A DNA stretch of 64,000 nt from Macrothele yani (GCA_039090855.1 CM077006.1:47749336-47813335); one strand, 5' to 3'. Counted from the first letter of the stretch, positions 10,545 through 22,900 are shown. Program-made: numbers and translations. Notes: a model not told the origin generated them from the letters alone.

Positions 10545-11436
10545 TATCAATAATGAAGAAAATTTCAGGCATGTTTTATTATGTATTTAACTTTAGAATA
10601 GTCAGATTTGTAAGATTTTTGGCCGCAGCATCAGCCTTGTTCACACTAAAAACAAGCACTTACGTGGTTGACATAATTTCTTTAGCTGTTGCCATTAGAG
10701 ATTTCCAAATTATCGGAATACTGAAGGGTGCATCCGAATTGCAAGAGTTTTTATTGAACAGAATTTCAATACTATCTCTGTAGCATAATGAAAATTTGTT
10801 TGAAAAGGGTGCAATCCTTTTGGAACAGTCCCAGTTTGGAGAGGCAGAGGTATCTTCAATAGTCAGAAAAGAAAGTGCAGAAGTTGGAAGACTTTTTCTG
10901 ACATCTCTTTTACGTTTCAAAATTCTGCAGTTTATTGTACGAAAGGTACCACCCGTGTAACATTTTTTGCCAGAGGAAGTAGACCCAGGGATGAGGTACA
11001 TGCCAGGACGGTCTAAAGGATCAAGAGGATCTCTGTCTTTAGATATTGATTGGATGGTAGTGGGAGGAGAATTGATTGCAAGCTTGTAACCAAAACTTTT
11101 GAAAATTTTGACAAGTTTGTAAGAACAAGAATGATGGTAGGGGATTGAACCAATAAAGGAAAGGACGGTTTCTGTAGAGAAGGAAGGTGACAGACAAACT
11201 GATCGGCATCAAACTTTTGAAAAGTTTTTTGACAATTCCAAGAGTAAACTGGTTCGTGGCAATTTCTTGGATGATTTCATAGTAATGAGTTAGGTTCATT
11301 GCAAATGACATAAGCACAGTGAATGAGTGATTTTAGAGCAGCAACTTATAGGAAAGGAAAGAGCTGTATGAGAATAAAATGGGATGATGTTTGTGGAAGA
11401 GGTGGGTTTTCTGTAGACATATATGGAGTTTGTTAC
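10545..11436 (-). mobile_element. Penelope-like element copy, minus-strand half of an inverted pair
   Basis: Read on the minus strand it carries the end of a Penelope-like reverse transcriptase (YRKPTSSTNI-like linker, 11380-11430), then a GIY-YIG-type endonuclease region. That region contains KCYTGGTFRTIN, KRDVRK, and ASPNWDCSKRIAPFSNKFSL (10660-11001). It is the reverse complement, at high identity, of the downstream part of the plus copy at 11900-12805. It joins that copy head-to-head near 11436. Stops and frameshifts show it is dead. Confidence 0.8.
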
Positions 11437-12805
11437 CGATTTTTGCCAACCTTCGATGTTGTTTCTCTTTTCCCTTCTTTGAGGCATTTATGACCCTCAT
11501 AAAAAAACTCGATGGAAAACCTGAACTTACCTGGAGCACTCATTAAAGACCACCATGACTGCCTTCACACCTTACAAGAAAATAATTGTTTCACTTATAA
11601 CAAACAGTTTTACCACTAACTCCAAGGAGTACCCATGGGATCACCTCTTTCCCCTCTTCTTGCTGAAATATTCATGCAAAACATTAAAAATAGCATTGTA
11701 AAACCCTCACCCTTCCAACCCAAACTTTGGATTTGTTATGTGGACAGTATCTTTATAATCTGGCCTCATGACCTAAAAGACTTCTCATTTCTTCTTCACA
11801 ATCTCATTTCTTCTATCTCTAAAAAATTTCCCCACTATTAATTTCACTTTCAATCATGAAAACAATAACTGTGTTAATTTCTTGGATGTACAAATAACTA
11901 GAATCAATAACAAACTCCATACGTCTGTCTGCAGAAAACCTACTTCTTCCACAAACATCATCCCATTTTACTCTCACACGGCTCTTTCCTATAAGCTTGC
12001 TGCTCAAATCACTCATTCACTGTGCCAATGTCATTTGCAATGAACCTAACTCATTACAAAAAGAATATGAAATCATCCAAGAAATTGCCATGAACCATCA
12101 GTTTCTCCTCGGTATTGTCAAAAAACTTTTCAAAATGTTTGATGCCAATCAATTTGTGTATCACCTTTCTCCTCTACAGAAACTGTCCCTTTCCTTTATT
12201 GGTTCAATCCCCTACAATCATTCTTGTTCTTACAAACTTGTCAAAATTTTCAAAAGTTTTGGTTACAAGCTTGCAATCAATTCTGTTCCCACTACCATCC
12301 AATCAATATCTAAAGACAGAGATCCTCTTGATCCTTAAGACCGTCCTGGCGTATACCTCATTCCTGTGTCTACTTCCTCGAGTGAAAAATGTTATATTGG
12401 CAGTACCTTTCGTACAATAAACTGCATAATTTTGGAACATAAAAGAGATGTCAGAAAAAGTCCTCTAACTAATGCACTTTCTCTTCTGACTATTAAAGAT
12501 ACCTCTGCCTCTCCAAACTGGGATTGTACCAAAAGGACTGCACCCTTTTCAAACAAATTTTCATTACGCTACAGAGACAGCATTGAAATTCTCTTCAATA
12601 AAAACTCTTGCAATTCGGGAGCACCTTTCAGTATTCCGACAATTTGGAAATCTCTACTGGCAACAGCTAAAGAAACAATGTCAACCATGTGAGTGTTTGT
12701 TTTCAGTGTGAACAAGGCTGATGCTGCAGCCAAAATATCTTACTGTACAAATCTGACTATTCTAAAGTTAAATACATAATGAAACATGCATGAAATTTTC
12801 TGCGT
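11437..12805 (+). mobile_element. Penelope-like element copy, plus-strand half
   Basis: A 5'-truncated Penelope-like retroelement. It starts within the reverse transcriptase at motif A (FDVVSLFPSL at 11452). It runs through motif B (GVPMGSPLSPLLAEIFMQ near 11625-11680) and motif C (CYVDSIFIIW near 11735). A YRKPTSSTNI linker (11935) follows, then a C-terminal GIY-YIG endonuclease (GVYLIPVS, CYIGSTFRTIN, EHKRDVRK, near 12340-12470). In motif C the second catalytic aspartate of YVDD is serine. Several stops and frame changes interrupt it. The reverse transcriptase plus GIY-YIG order is diagnostic of Penelope-like elements. Confidence 0.85.
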
Positions 12806-12918
12806 TATTGGTTTCTTCATATTATGTGAAATGGCCTTCCTACAAACACCTTGTATATCTATGTAGGAAAGCATTTTTGACCTTATGTTTATGACTTTTT
12901 TCCATCACTGTCATTGGC

Positions 12919-12959
12919 AAAACAAGTTCCAAAAGTTTGGCCAAACATTTTAGAAACAC
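12919..12959 (-). repeat. Outer inverted repeat, right arm
   Basis: Partner of 9665-9707. The two arms enclose the Penelope inverted pair. Confidence 0.5.
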
Positions 12960-13045
12960 ACTATATAGTTCATATTTACATTTTGAGATATGTATACAAA
13001 ATATGTGTTCTTATTTCTGACATCTTTTCCTGTAAATTTTTTCAG

Positions 13046-13229
13046 ATGAAGATGTTCTTGAGCTAGTTGCTTCAGAGATACCCATAGTGGCAATTCTTAT
13101 CCAGGGTGGAGCCTCTTGTGTGCATTTCATTGTAGCTCATTTGAAGAAAGCTTTACCAGTTATTGTCATCAAAGGCAGCGGTGGATTAGCTGATCTTCTA
13201 TCCTATGCATATTATGAAATTAACAGAAG
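13046..13229 (+). CDS. TRPM: TRPM-family channel exon (end of SLOG-like N-terminal domain)
   Basis: This is an internal coding exon of a TRPM-type cation channel. The tract ending TTTTTTCAG at 13045 is the acceptor and GTAAAT at 13230 the donor. The reading frame uses two leading bases to finish a codon, runs open for about 60 residues, and ends with two bases of a split codon. The peptide has the TRPM signature order: EIPIVAILIQGG, then about 16 residues, then PVIVIKGSGGLADLLSYAY. This matches the family pattern of a hydrophobic strand plus EGG, followed by PVVVxxGSGRAADLLA in the cytosolic SLOG (LSDAT) domain. Two consensus positions differ (EGG is QGG, GSGR is GSGG), so it is a divergent paralogue or lightly decayed. 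The exon before it is not found in the 13 kb upstream. TRPM proteins are membrane channels; this part lies in the cytoplasm. Confidence 0.78.
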
Positions 13230-13479
13230 GTAAATCAATTATGTTATATTTAATCATTTTAGAAATAAAAAGCTTATGTGTGTATAGGTAGTATTCCTTG
13301 CTGTGAAGGTGTCCAGATATTTGTGAAGTGGAGTTATGTTATGTGGAATACATTTTAAAAAGAGTGTTTATTCCTTGGGCAAAATTTATTTGGCATTTTA
13401 TCTCCCTCTTTATTCATAAAGTATCAGAATATATAAACAAATATCTGTAAAACTATTTTTAAGTTTACATCCAGAATTA

Positions 13480-14217
13480 AGGCTTCTGTTGTGGCCGCTC
13501 GAGGATAATTTTTTGCTTTAATCTTTTCGTAACCTCCTTGTAATAAGTCTAGTTCACAGTCTGCTCAGTTGGAGCATATTCCAAATGCATCACACCTTGA
13601 ACATCAGAGAAAACGTTTAACATAACCTCTACACTTAATTTCACTTGCTGAGCTTTTTTGAGAGTTTTTTTTTATACTTTCTACTTGAATAATTGGGAAT
13701 TTGTTTCAGGGCCATAGCCTCAGAATTTGTCACCTATGATAATATTTTCTATAAAGTATGGGTACTGGTGCACAATTTTTATGGACCCGACAAAACAACA
13801 TATCTCTTCAATCAATCATGTCTGAGAAACTGCGGAACAAACCTTGCTGTTACTCTTCTCATCCCCAAATCCTGTGTCAAAATCCCCATTTGAGATGCCA
13901 GTTTTGCTGGACACTTCCTGAAAAGTCAACCATTTGTCACTTCTGATTTCTTCATTCACACAGATGATGAAATTGTATGGTCTTAAAGTTGAAGAAACAT
14001 CCAGAGCAAGTGTCATCTTCGTCAGTGATCGGTCTTTAAATCTCTTAAACCATTCAAAAATCTTTGAACAGCTTGGAGCTTCTCCCCCAAATGCTCTTTG
14101 TGACATTTTCAATGTGTCTGACATTATTTTCAAGTTTAGACAAAACTTAATGCATACCCACTGCTTGTTCATGTCTGCCATTATGAAATCTGCCAAACCA
14201 CTGAAACACAATAACAC
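13480..14217 (-). pseudogene. Mariner-family transposase relic
   Basis: The N-terminal part on the minus strand reads QWVCIKFCLNLKIMSDTLKM, then QRAFGGEAPSCSKIFEWFKR and FKDRS, then EEIRSDKWLTFQEVSSKTGI. This is the paired helix-turn-helix head of mariner transposases (family pattern VCIKFCxKLGK...AFGxEALSxxxxxEWFKRFKxG). Further downstream, near 13500-13640, a frame-shifted piece reads MLNVFSDVQGVMHLEYAPTE, matching the DDE-domain block of the same family. The catalytic motifs are not continuous and the ends are unclear. Confidence 0.7.
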
Positions 14218-14557
14218 TCAATGGAGTAATAGGCAAAAATGAAAGCAAGTTCAAAGACCTAAAACTGTTAATGACCTTGATCTGCTATGTCGTCTTCATA
14301 TTTGTAAATAGAACTCTAGTGTTGCTTATTCCCCTTGATAATTACAGCTGTAGTCTCAGTAATTTTTCAACATACCTTGTTCTATATGTTGTGTTGTTTA
14401 AAAATGTGAAATCCATTTAAGATGAACGAATATTCAAATATTTCTTGCCTTACCTTTGGAATGAGGGAAATAGGGGAGAGCTCCAGGGAAAAGTAGAATT
14501 ACTGTGGACATTGTACTTAGAAGTCAGTGAAGAAATAGAAATTGTGCTTGTGCATAA
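14218..14557. other. Nothing recognised
   Basis: Short AT-rich stretch between mariner and RTE relics. Confidence 0.5.
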
Positions 14558-15260
14558 GTTTTATCAGAAGCCTTAATGAAAGGAAGATTTATGCTGACTG
14601 GAACAACGCTACAGTGATTCTTCCGCATAAAAGAGTGGGTGGGGTCTTAAAGGCATCAGGAACTACAGACCTGTTAGCCTCCTATCAGTTTTTAATGAAA
14701 TCTTTACTAAGATACCACCCCATTGCTTGAAGAAAGCACTGGATGTGACTCAATCAAGAGAAGCAATTGGATTCAGGAGGAGCTACAACACTATACAGTA
14801 GATCATATCTATGTATTGAGAAAATTAATTGAAAGAACAAAAAGAATATGAACTCCCAGAATTTATTGCTTTTATTGATTATAAAAAAAAGGCTTTTCAT
14901 TTTGTGAAACCATCTGGAGTTTAATGTTTTTGAAATCATGCATGTTGAAGATGAGTACAACAACATTATAACAAGTTTCTGTGAAAATACAATGCAAACA
15001 GTCAATTATTCAAGGACATATCACTTCTATAAAAATTGGAAAAGGAGTGAAACAAATGACACCATATCTTCAATGCCATGTTGCAAAACGTCTTTCAATC
15101 ATTGAACTGAGAACCAACAAGGGGATAAATATTAATGGAGATTATTTAACCCAACTTTGTTTTGCTGATTCCATGTGTTTATTTTTAAGGTCCAGAAACT
15201 TGCTGACAATATTAAAGAAGTGAGTTTAAAAGTAAACTTACAAGAAACAAGATTAATGTG
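14558..15260 (+). pseudogene. RTE LINE fragment, old copy
   Basis: Tracks the reverse transcriptase part of the RTE at 16777-19955 (positions ~18580-19300) with many indels. Landmarks are CLNERKIYADWNNATVILPH-like sequence at 14565, the QAGFRSGYSTIDHIHVLREL counterpart at 14755, and INGDYLTQLCFAD (FADD is FADS) at 15130. A mariner-like element begins exactly at 15263, where the homology stops. Confidence 0.75.
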
Positions 15261-15262
15261 TA

Positions 15263-16284
15263 CAGTGTGTTTCACAAGGTAGTTCCCCCAGAGAAACAAC
15301 TATTGTTTTCTTCCCATTAGAAACAAGATGATGTTTGGTTTACAAGTGACCTTGATCCTTGAGAAATGCACAGCAGTGATTGATTTTCCTGATAAGGGGA
15401 TGACTCACTGTGGCGTCACCCCACCAGATGGCAGGGCATGTTAATTCTGTCTGGAGGCAAACTGCATGTTGTACTGTGTCATTGAATGTTATTCAGGATG
15501 GTTGTGTATACCATTGCAGTGTGGGTGTTTATTGTGAAGTGTTACTGAATAACAAAATCTATGAAGTTAACACACTGTGAATTCCTGGAGAAGTTTGGAG
15601 GAAGAAAAGAATTCCTGGAGAAGTTTGGAAGAAGTTGTTGTATCACCAGGTTAGTAAAGAAATTTGAAACCACAGGCAGTGTTTTGAACCAATACAATGG
15701 TGAAAGTCCTCCTTTAGCAGACAAAAAATCGAAGAGATGAAGCACAGGCTACTGGGATCATCAGAGAAGTCATTATGACATTTGTCACAAGAAACTGGGT
15801 ATTCTGTTTCTACCTACCAAAGAGCCATAAAGAAAGCTTTGCTTCATCCGCGAAAGAAGACAATGACATGCCACATGTCCCGTTGGGGCATGAGTGAAAT
15901 TTCCTCTTCAGTGACTGAGTGATCTCCAAAGGACTGTGGCCACCTCGTTCACCTGATTTGATTCCTCCCAATTATTTCTTATGGGAATATTTGAAGTGTC
16001 ATGCTTATAACAATAAGCATCACACACTGGAAGACTCGAATAGCAACATCAGTGCAGCAATCCAGACTATTGATGAGGACTTGCTGCAGAGGACCTTCGA
16101 TAATATGCAGCATCTCGTTCAAGTGTGTTTGGATGTCTCTGGAGAACATTTCTAGCATTTATTGTAAATGGTGCTACATTCCCACGAACTAAGCTGCATT
16201 GCAAACCACATGTCATGTTTCTAAGTAGAATGTGTTGCAAAATATGATGGATTCTTTAGGGGAAATACCTAATGAAACACCTTG
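15263..16284 (+). mobile_element. Mariner-superfamily deletion derivative with TA duplication
   Basis: TA at 15261-15262 and 16285-16286 flank ends CAGTGTGTTTCACAAGGTAG and the complement of CAAGGTGTTTCATTAGGTAT, with AG/AT TTCCCC further in. Inside, a helix-turn-helix remnant (VKKFETTGSVLNQYNGESPP near 15655) is followed, after an apparent internal deletion near 15890, by the transposase C-terminus. That part has WPPRSPDLIPPNYFLWEYLK (15930) and TLEDSNSNISAAI, and ends near 16153. The first two catalytic aspartates are missing, so it is non-autonomous. It sits inside an older RTE fragment. Confidence 0.75.
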
Positions 16285-16332
16285 TATAATAAGATAAACA
16301 ATAAAAGATGAGCACTAAAATACAACAAGTTA

Positions 16333-16391
16333 ATGAACTTAGAAAAAAATCAGTAGGTTTTTATTGGTGTAGAAAACAAATTGGTATAGCC
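16333..16391 (+). repeat. ~58-bp segment shared with 29321-29378
   Basis: TGAACTTAGAAA, then GTAGGTTTTTATTGGTGTAG, then CAAATTGGTATAGCC; the same three blocks occur inverted at 29321-29378. Here it lies just upstream of a Penelope-like GIY-YIG fragment, so it may be Penelope terminal sequence. Confidence 0.55.
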
Positions 16392-16420
16392 GAGCTTTCC
16401 CTCACAGATGGGTAAAACTT

Positions 16421-16678
16421 TTGCGCATACTCTGTCACAAAATGATGGAGCACAAAAGGAACGTGAGAAATGAGGTCCTCAACTCTGCCCACTCCAGAGA
16501 AATTTGCTTAAGAAATGCAATACCACAGTGGACAAGATACAAACAGATAGCACCATACACCACTCACTTTGAGACCACCTACAGAGAATCAGTTGAAATT
16601 CTCATGTCGATGTCCACATGCAACGATACTGTTTACTGTGACCTGCACCCTCTGTGGATGGATTTCTTGAAATGTTAA
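16421..16678 (+). pseudogene. Penelope-like GIY-YIG endonuclease fragment
   Basis: An open stretch reads MMEHKRNVRNEVLNSAHS, then RNAIPQWTRYKQIAPYTTHF and TYRESVEILMS. This aligns in order with the C-terminal GIY-YIG part of the Penelope-like copies at 12430-12610 (LEHKRDVRK, SPNWDCTKRTAPFSNKF, YRDSIEIL). No reverse transcriptase is attached, so it is a fragment of a second Penelope family. Confidence 0.65.
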
Positions 16679-16776
16679 GACAGAGTTTTCTTTGTTTTAT
16701 ATTCCCCATGTCGACATTTTGTCTCGCGCTTTTCCCGTTCTGAACAATGTGAACTTAACTCAATGTAAGTATATGT

Positions 16777-19700
16777 AGGGATGTAAGGCCAGGTGATGCG
16801 TAACATCACAGCCTCTCCTTGACAAATGTCAACCCCGCCTTCTCGTGGTGCATCCTGTTCCCACTAAAGGGGCTCTGACGACCGCAAATAGCGGTATAAC
16901 TATACCATCGGGATCAGAGGAAATGCTATCCCACACTCACCAACCCGCTTGGCCAGCATGGTGAGTTATGGCCAAACACCTCCAAAATGACTCTACAACT
17001 TAAATCTGGGCCCTCAGTCTCCGGCAGCTGGAATGTACCTGGCCAAGGCAGCGGCCAGTGCGACATGAAGGCAGAGGGTGCTAAGAATCCCCGGAGGACC
17101 GGACTAGGCTGCCATTTGATGCTGACCTTGGCTACCTACAACGGACGCTCCCTATCTTCTGATTCAAGGCTTCTTGAATTGGAAGAGGAACTACAAAGGA
17201 TCAAGTGGGACATAGTCGGGCTAAGTGAGGTAAGGAGAAAAGGAGAAGATCTCATTGAACTGAAAAGTGGACATCTCTTCTATTATCGAGGGACAGATAC
17301 TGGCAGAACTAGTGGTGTTGGATTTATAATAAACAAGAAACTGAAGGATAAAGTGGTAGAAGTTGAAAGTTCCTCTGACAGAGCTGCACAACTCTTTATC
17401 CAACTATCGAGAAGATACCAGGCTCAGATTATTCAAACTTATGCACCCACCACAAGTCATCCTGAAGAAGAAATTGAAGAATTTTATGAGGAAATTCGTC
17501 ATCTAAATAATAAAGGTAAGCAGCACTTGAAGATAATTATGGGAGATTTCAATGCAAAAATAGGGCACCGGCAACAGAATGAAACTTCAGTAGGTAAATT
17601 CGGTCACGGCAACAGAAACCAGCGTGGAAATACTCTCGTTGAGTTTGCAGAGGCAGAAGGATTTTTCATCTTGAATTCCTTCTTCAAGAAAAAGCCACAC
17701 AGGAAATGGACATGGAGACATCCAATTGGGACGACAAGTGAAATTGATTTTATTATGTGTAACAAAAAATTCGTCATCGAAGACTGCAGTGTGCTAAACA
17801 AGTTCAACACAGGTAGTGACCATAGATTGGTGAGATGTAAGATGCACCTCAACACTAAACTGGAACGTGGCAAGCTCATAAGACAAACAAAATGTATTGA
17901 CATAACCAACCTTAAAAAACACCATAATACTTTCAAGTTGGAACTGAAGAACAGATTCTCTGCTTTAGAAGGCCTAACATCGGAAGAAGTGGATATTTCG
18001 GAAGTTAACAGAAAAGTAACCAAAGCTCTTATGGAAACAGCAACAAAATTAGCTGGGTCTAAGAACAAGTTGCATGTAAACAAATTATCAGGAAAAACCA
18101 AAATGTTGATGCAAAAAAGAAGAGAGATGAGGACAACTAAAGAAGATGTGACTTCCAAAGTGGAATATATAGAGCTATGCAAGACAGCACGAAAAAGTAT
18201 CACTGAAGACGTAAGGAAATTCAACTGTGAGCTAGTGAGGAAAGCAATTGAAATCAACCAAAGCCTAAAGATAGCAAAGGGACATCTCAGTAAGGGAAGA
18301 AAACAGATTATGGCTCTGAGAAAAGAAGATGGTTCTATAACAAGAAATAGAGGCGAAATTTTGACAAGAGTGAAAGATTTCTACTCCAAATTATATGAAA
18401 GGGATGATACATGTACTCCAGACATCATGAAAGGTACCAGAGTTCTTCCAGTCCTCCCAGCAGAAGTTGCTCATGCAATCAAGAACATGAAGCGGGGGAA
18501 AGCTCCAGGAGAAGATGGAATTACTATAGACATCATACAAGAAGCAAGTGGAGAAATTGAAACAGTACTCGCCCAAATTTTCACTCAATGCCTTAATGAA
18601 GGGAAGATTCCTGAGGATTGGAACAATGCTACAATGATCCTGCTACATAAAAAAGGTGACATTGAGGATCTCAGGAACTACAGACCTATCAGCCTCCTAT
18701 CAGTGGTTTATAAAATCTTCACTAAAGTTCTTTCACACCGCTTGAAGGTAACACTGGACATGGCTCAACCGAGAGAACAAGCTGGATTCAGGAGTGGCTA
18801 CAGCACAATAGATCATATCCATGTACTGAGAGAACTAATTGAAAGAGCGAGGGAATATGAACTTCCATTGTGCATGGCTTTTATCGATTATGAAAAAGCC
18901 TTTGATTCGGTGAAACCATCAGCAGTTACCACGGCTCTGAAATCCTGCGGTATTGAAGATGCATACATTAATATTATTAATAACATCTATGAAAATGCAA
19001 GTGCAAAGATTCGGCTGTTTGAAAATACAACACACAGAAAAATTGGAAAGGGAGTGAGACAAGGTGACACCATATCTCCGAAGCTCTTTAATGCCACATT
19101 GGAAAATGTCTTTCAATCACTGAACTGGGAAAACAAAGGGATAAAGATTAATGGAGATTATCTAACCCACCTTCGTTTTGCTGATGACGTAGTCATTTTT
19201 GCAACTACCCCATCAGAGCTGCAGAGTATGATCCAGGAACTTGCTGACAAGAGTAAAGAAGTGGGATTAAAAATGAACTTTCAGAAGACAAAAGTGATGT
19301 TCAATGCTTTTACAAGAAATGAAGATTTATCGATTGATGGAGAAAAACTGGAGATAACAGATACGTATGTTTATCTTGGACAGCAGATATCAAGTGAGGG
19401 TCACATTGATGAAGAAATTAATCGGCGTACAAAACTTGCCTGGAGAGCTTTTGGAAGAAACAGCATAATTTTCAAGAGCAATATGCCATTATGTCTTAAA
19501 AGAAAAGTGTTTGATCAATGCATCCTTCCAGTGCTTACGTATGGTGCAGAGACGTGGACCTTAACTAAAAGAGACATACAAAGGCTGCAGACAACTCAGA
19601 GAAGCATGGAGAGGTGCATGCTTGGTATAACCAGGAGAGATAAGAAGAGGAACTCGTGGATCCGAAAAATGACGAAGAGTGGAAGACATCATGATCAGAG

Positions 19701-19955
19701 TTAAATCCCTGAAATGGCAATGGGCTGGACATACTGCCAGAAGGACAGACCATAGATGGACAGCCGAAATTTTAGATTGGATTCCAAGGGACAGGAAAAG
19801 ACCCAGAAAAATACCACATGGGAGATGGGTGGATGAAATTCGTAAATATGCGGGAGTGACATGGAGGAGACTGGCACAAGACAGACCGTTGTGGAGGAAA
19901 CTTGGGGAGACCTTCGTCCAGCAGTGGATTGATAATGGTTGACAATGATGATGAT
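16777..19955 (+). mobile_element. RTE-type LINE, near full length
   Basis: A ~3.2-kb non-LTR retrotransposon: about 210 bp of 5' leader, one long endonuclease-reverse transcriptase frame, and a very short 3' end with a (TGA)n tail at 19948-19960. These are the hallmarks of the RTE clade. The reading frame is broken only once. It lies tail-to-tail with a second copy at 19975-23140. Confidence 0.9.
16987..19942 (+). pseudogene. RTE endonuclease-reverse transcriptase, one frameshift
   Basis: The product would nick target DNA and copy the element RNA in place (target-primed reverse transcription). An APE-type endonuclease comes first: TYNGRS (residues 50-55), GLSEVRR (Glu81), TYAPTT (Tyr152), GDFNAKIG (Asp187, Asn189), GSDHRLV (Asp278, His279). 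The reverse transcriptase follows: NYRPISLLSVVYKI (~564), AFIDYEKAFDSV (Asp634), GVRQGDTISPKLF, and the catalytic LRFADD (Asp733, Asp734). All catalytic residues expected of the family are present. After residue ~895 one extra base at about 19674-19676, absent from the other copies, shifts the frame and ends the protein at 19704. The missing ~87 residues (HTARRTDHRWTAEILDWIPR) continue in the next frame to 19942. Database annotation often mislabels such proteins as craniofacial development protein 2-like. Confidence 0.9.
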
Positions 19956-19974
19956 GATGAAGTATATGTATATC

Positions 19975-22900
19975 ATAATCATTGTCAACCATTATCAATC
20001 CACTGCTGGACGAAGGTCTCCCCAAAGTTTCCTCCACAACGGTCTGTCTTGTGCCAGTCTCCTCCATGTCACTCCCGCATACTTTCAAATTTCATCCACC
20101 CATCTCCCATGTGGTCTTCTTCTGGGTCTTTTCCTGTCCCTTGGAATCCAATCTAAAATTTCGGCTGTCCATCGATGGTCTGTCCTTCTGGCAGTATGTC
20201 CAGCCCATTGCCATTTCAGGGATTTAACTCTGTTCATGATATCTTCCACTCTTGTCATTTTTTGGATCCACGAGTTCCTCTTCTTCTCTCTCCTGGTTAC
20301 ACCAAGCATGCACCTCTTCATGCTATTTTGAGTTGTCTGCAGCCTTTGTATGTCTCTTTTAGTTAAGGTCCAAGTCTCTGCACCATACGTAAGCACTGGA
20401 GGGATGCATTGATCAAACACTTTTCTTTTAAGACATAATGGCATATTGCTCTTGAAAATTATGCTGTTTCTTCCAAAAGCTCTCCAGGCAAGTTTTGTAC
20501 GCCGATTAATTTCTTCATCAATGTGACCCTCACTTGATATCTGCTGTCCAAGATAAACGTACGTGTCTGTTATCTCCAGCTTTTCTCCATCAATCGATAA
20601 ATCTTCATTTCTTGTAAAAGCATTGTACATCACTTTTGTCTTCTGAAAGTTCATTTTTAATCCCACTTCTTTACTCTTGTCAGCAAGTTCCTGGATCATA
20701 CTCTGTAGCTCTGATGGGGTAGTTGCAAAAATGACTATGTCATCAGCAAAACGAAGGTGGGTTAGATAATCTCCATTAATCTTTATCCCTTTGTTTTCCC
20801 AGTTCAGTGATTGAAAGACATTTTCCAATCTGGCGTTGGAGAGCCGGAGATATGGTGTTACCTTGTCTCACTCCCTTTCCAATTTTTCTGTGTGTTGTAT
20901 TTTCAAACAGCCGAATCTATGCACTTGCATTTTCATAGATGTTATTAATAATATTAATGTATGCATCTTCAATACCGCAGGATTTCAGAGCCATTGTAAC
21001 TGCTGATGGTTTCACCGAATCAAAGGCTTTTTCATAATCGATAAAAGCCATGCGCAATCGAAGTTCATATTCCCTCGCTCTTTCAATTAGTTCTCTCAGT
21101 ACGTGGATATGATCTATTGTGCTGTAGCCACTCCTGAATCCAGTTTGTTCTCTCGGTTGAGCCATGTCCAGTGTTACCTTCTAGCGGTGTGAAAGAACTT
21201 TAGTAAAGATTTTATAAACCACTGATTGGAGGCGGATAGGTCTGTAGTTCCTGAGATCCAAAATGTCACCCTTTTAATGTAGCAGGAATATTATAGCGTT
21301 GTTCCAATCCTCAGGAATCTTCCGTTCATTAAGGCATCGAGTGAAAATTTGGGCGAGTACTGTTTCAATTTCTCCACTTGCTTCTTGTATGATGTCTACA
21401 GTAATTCCATCTTCTCCTGGAGCTTTTCCCCGCTTCATGTTCTTGATTGCATGTGCGACGTCTGCTGGGAGGACTGGAAGAACTCTGGTACTGGTACCTT
21501 CCATGATGTCTGGAGTACATGCATCATCCCTTTCATATAATTTGGAGTAGAAATCTTTCACTCTTGTCAAAATTTCGGCTCTATTTTTTGTTACAGAACC
21601 ATCTTCTTTTCTCAGTGCCATAATCTGTTTTCTTCCCTTACTGAGATGTCCCTTTGCTATCTTTAGGCTTTGGTTGTTTTTAATTGCTTTCCTCACTAGT
21701 TCACAGTTTAATTTCCTTACATCTTCAGTGATACTTTTTCGTACTGTCTTGCATAGCTCTATGTATTCCACTTTGGATGTCACATCTTCTTCAGTTGTCC
21801 TCATCTCTCTTCTTTTTTGCATCAACATTTTGGTTTTTCCTGATAATTTGTTCACATGCAACTTGTTCTTAGACCCAGCTAATTTTGTTGCTGTTTCCAT
21901 AAGAGCTTTGGTTACTTTTTTAACTTCAGAAATATCCACTTCTTCCGATGTTAGGCCTTCTAAAGCAGAGAATCTGTTCTTCAGTTCCAACTTGAAGGTA
22001 TTATGGTGTTTTTTAAGGTTGGTTATGTCAATAGATTTTGTTTGTCTTATGAGCTTGCCACGTTCAAGTTTAGTATTGAGGTGCATCTTACATCTCACCA
22101 ATCTATGGTCACTACCTGTGTTGAACTTGTTTAGCGCACTGCAGTCTTCAATGACAAATTTTTTGTTACACATAATAAAATCAATTTCACTTGTTGTCCC
22201 ATTTGGATGTCTCCACGTCCATTTCCTCTGTGGCTTTTTCTTGAAGAAGGAGTTCAAGATGAAAAATCCTTCTGCCTCTGCAAACTCAACGAGAGTATTT
22301 CCACGCTGGTTCCTGTTGCTGTGACCGAATTTACCTACTGAAGTTTCATTCTGTTGCCGTTGCCCTATTTTTGCATTTAAATCTCTAATTATCTTCAAGT
22401 GCTGCTTACCTTTATTATTTAGATGACGAATTTCCTCATAAAATTCTTCAATTTCTTCTTCAGGATGACTTGTGGTGGGTGCATAAGTTTGACTAATCTG
22501 AGCCTGGTACCTTTTCGAGAGTTGGATAAAGAGTCGTGCATCTCTGTCAGAGGAACTTTCAACTTCTACAACTTTATCCTTCAGTTTCTTGTTTATTATA
22601 AATCCAACACCACTAGTTCTGCCAGTATCTGTCCGACGATAGTAGAAGAGATGTCCACTTTTCAGTTCAATGAGATCTTCTCCTTTTCTCCTTACCTCAC
22701 TTAGCCCGACGATGTCCCACTTGATCCTTTGTAGTTCCTCTTCCAATTCAAGAAGCCTTGAATCAGAATATAGGGAGCGTCCATTATACGTAGCCAAGGT
22801 CAGCATCAGATGGCAGCCTAGTCCGGTCCTCCGGTGATTCTTAGCACCCTCTGCCTTCATGTCGCACTGGCCGCTGCCTTGGCCAGGTACATTCCAGCTG

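Noticed and set aside
16987..19704. Host gene similar to craniofacial development protein 2
   Set aside because: That database label is commonly applied to RTE-type endonuclease-reverse transcriptases; motifs, tail and five copies show a LINE.
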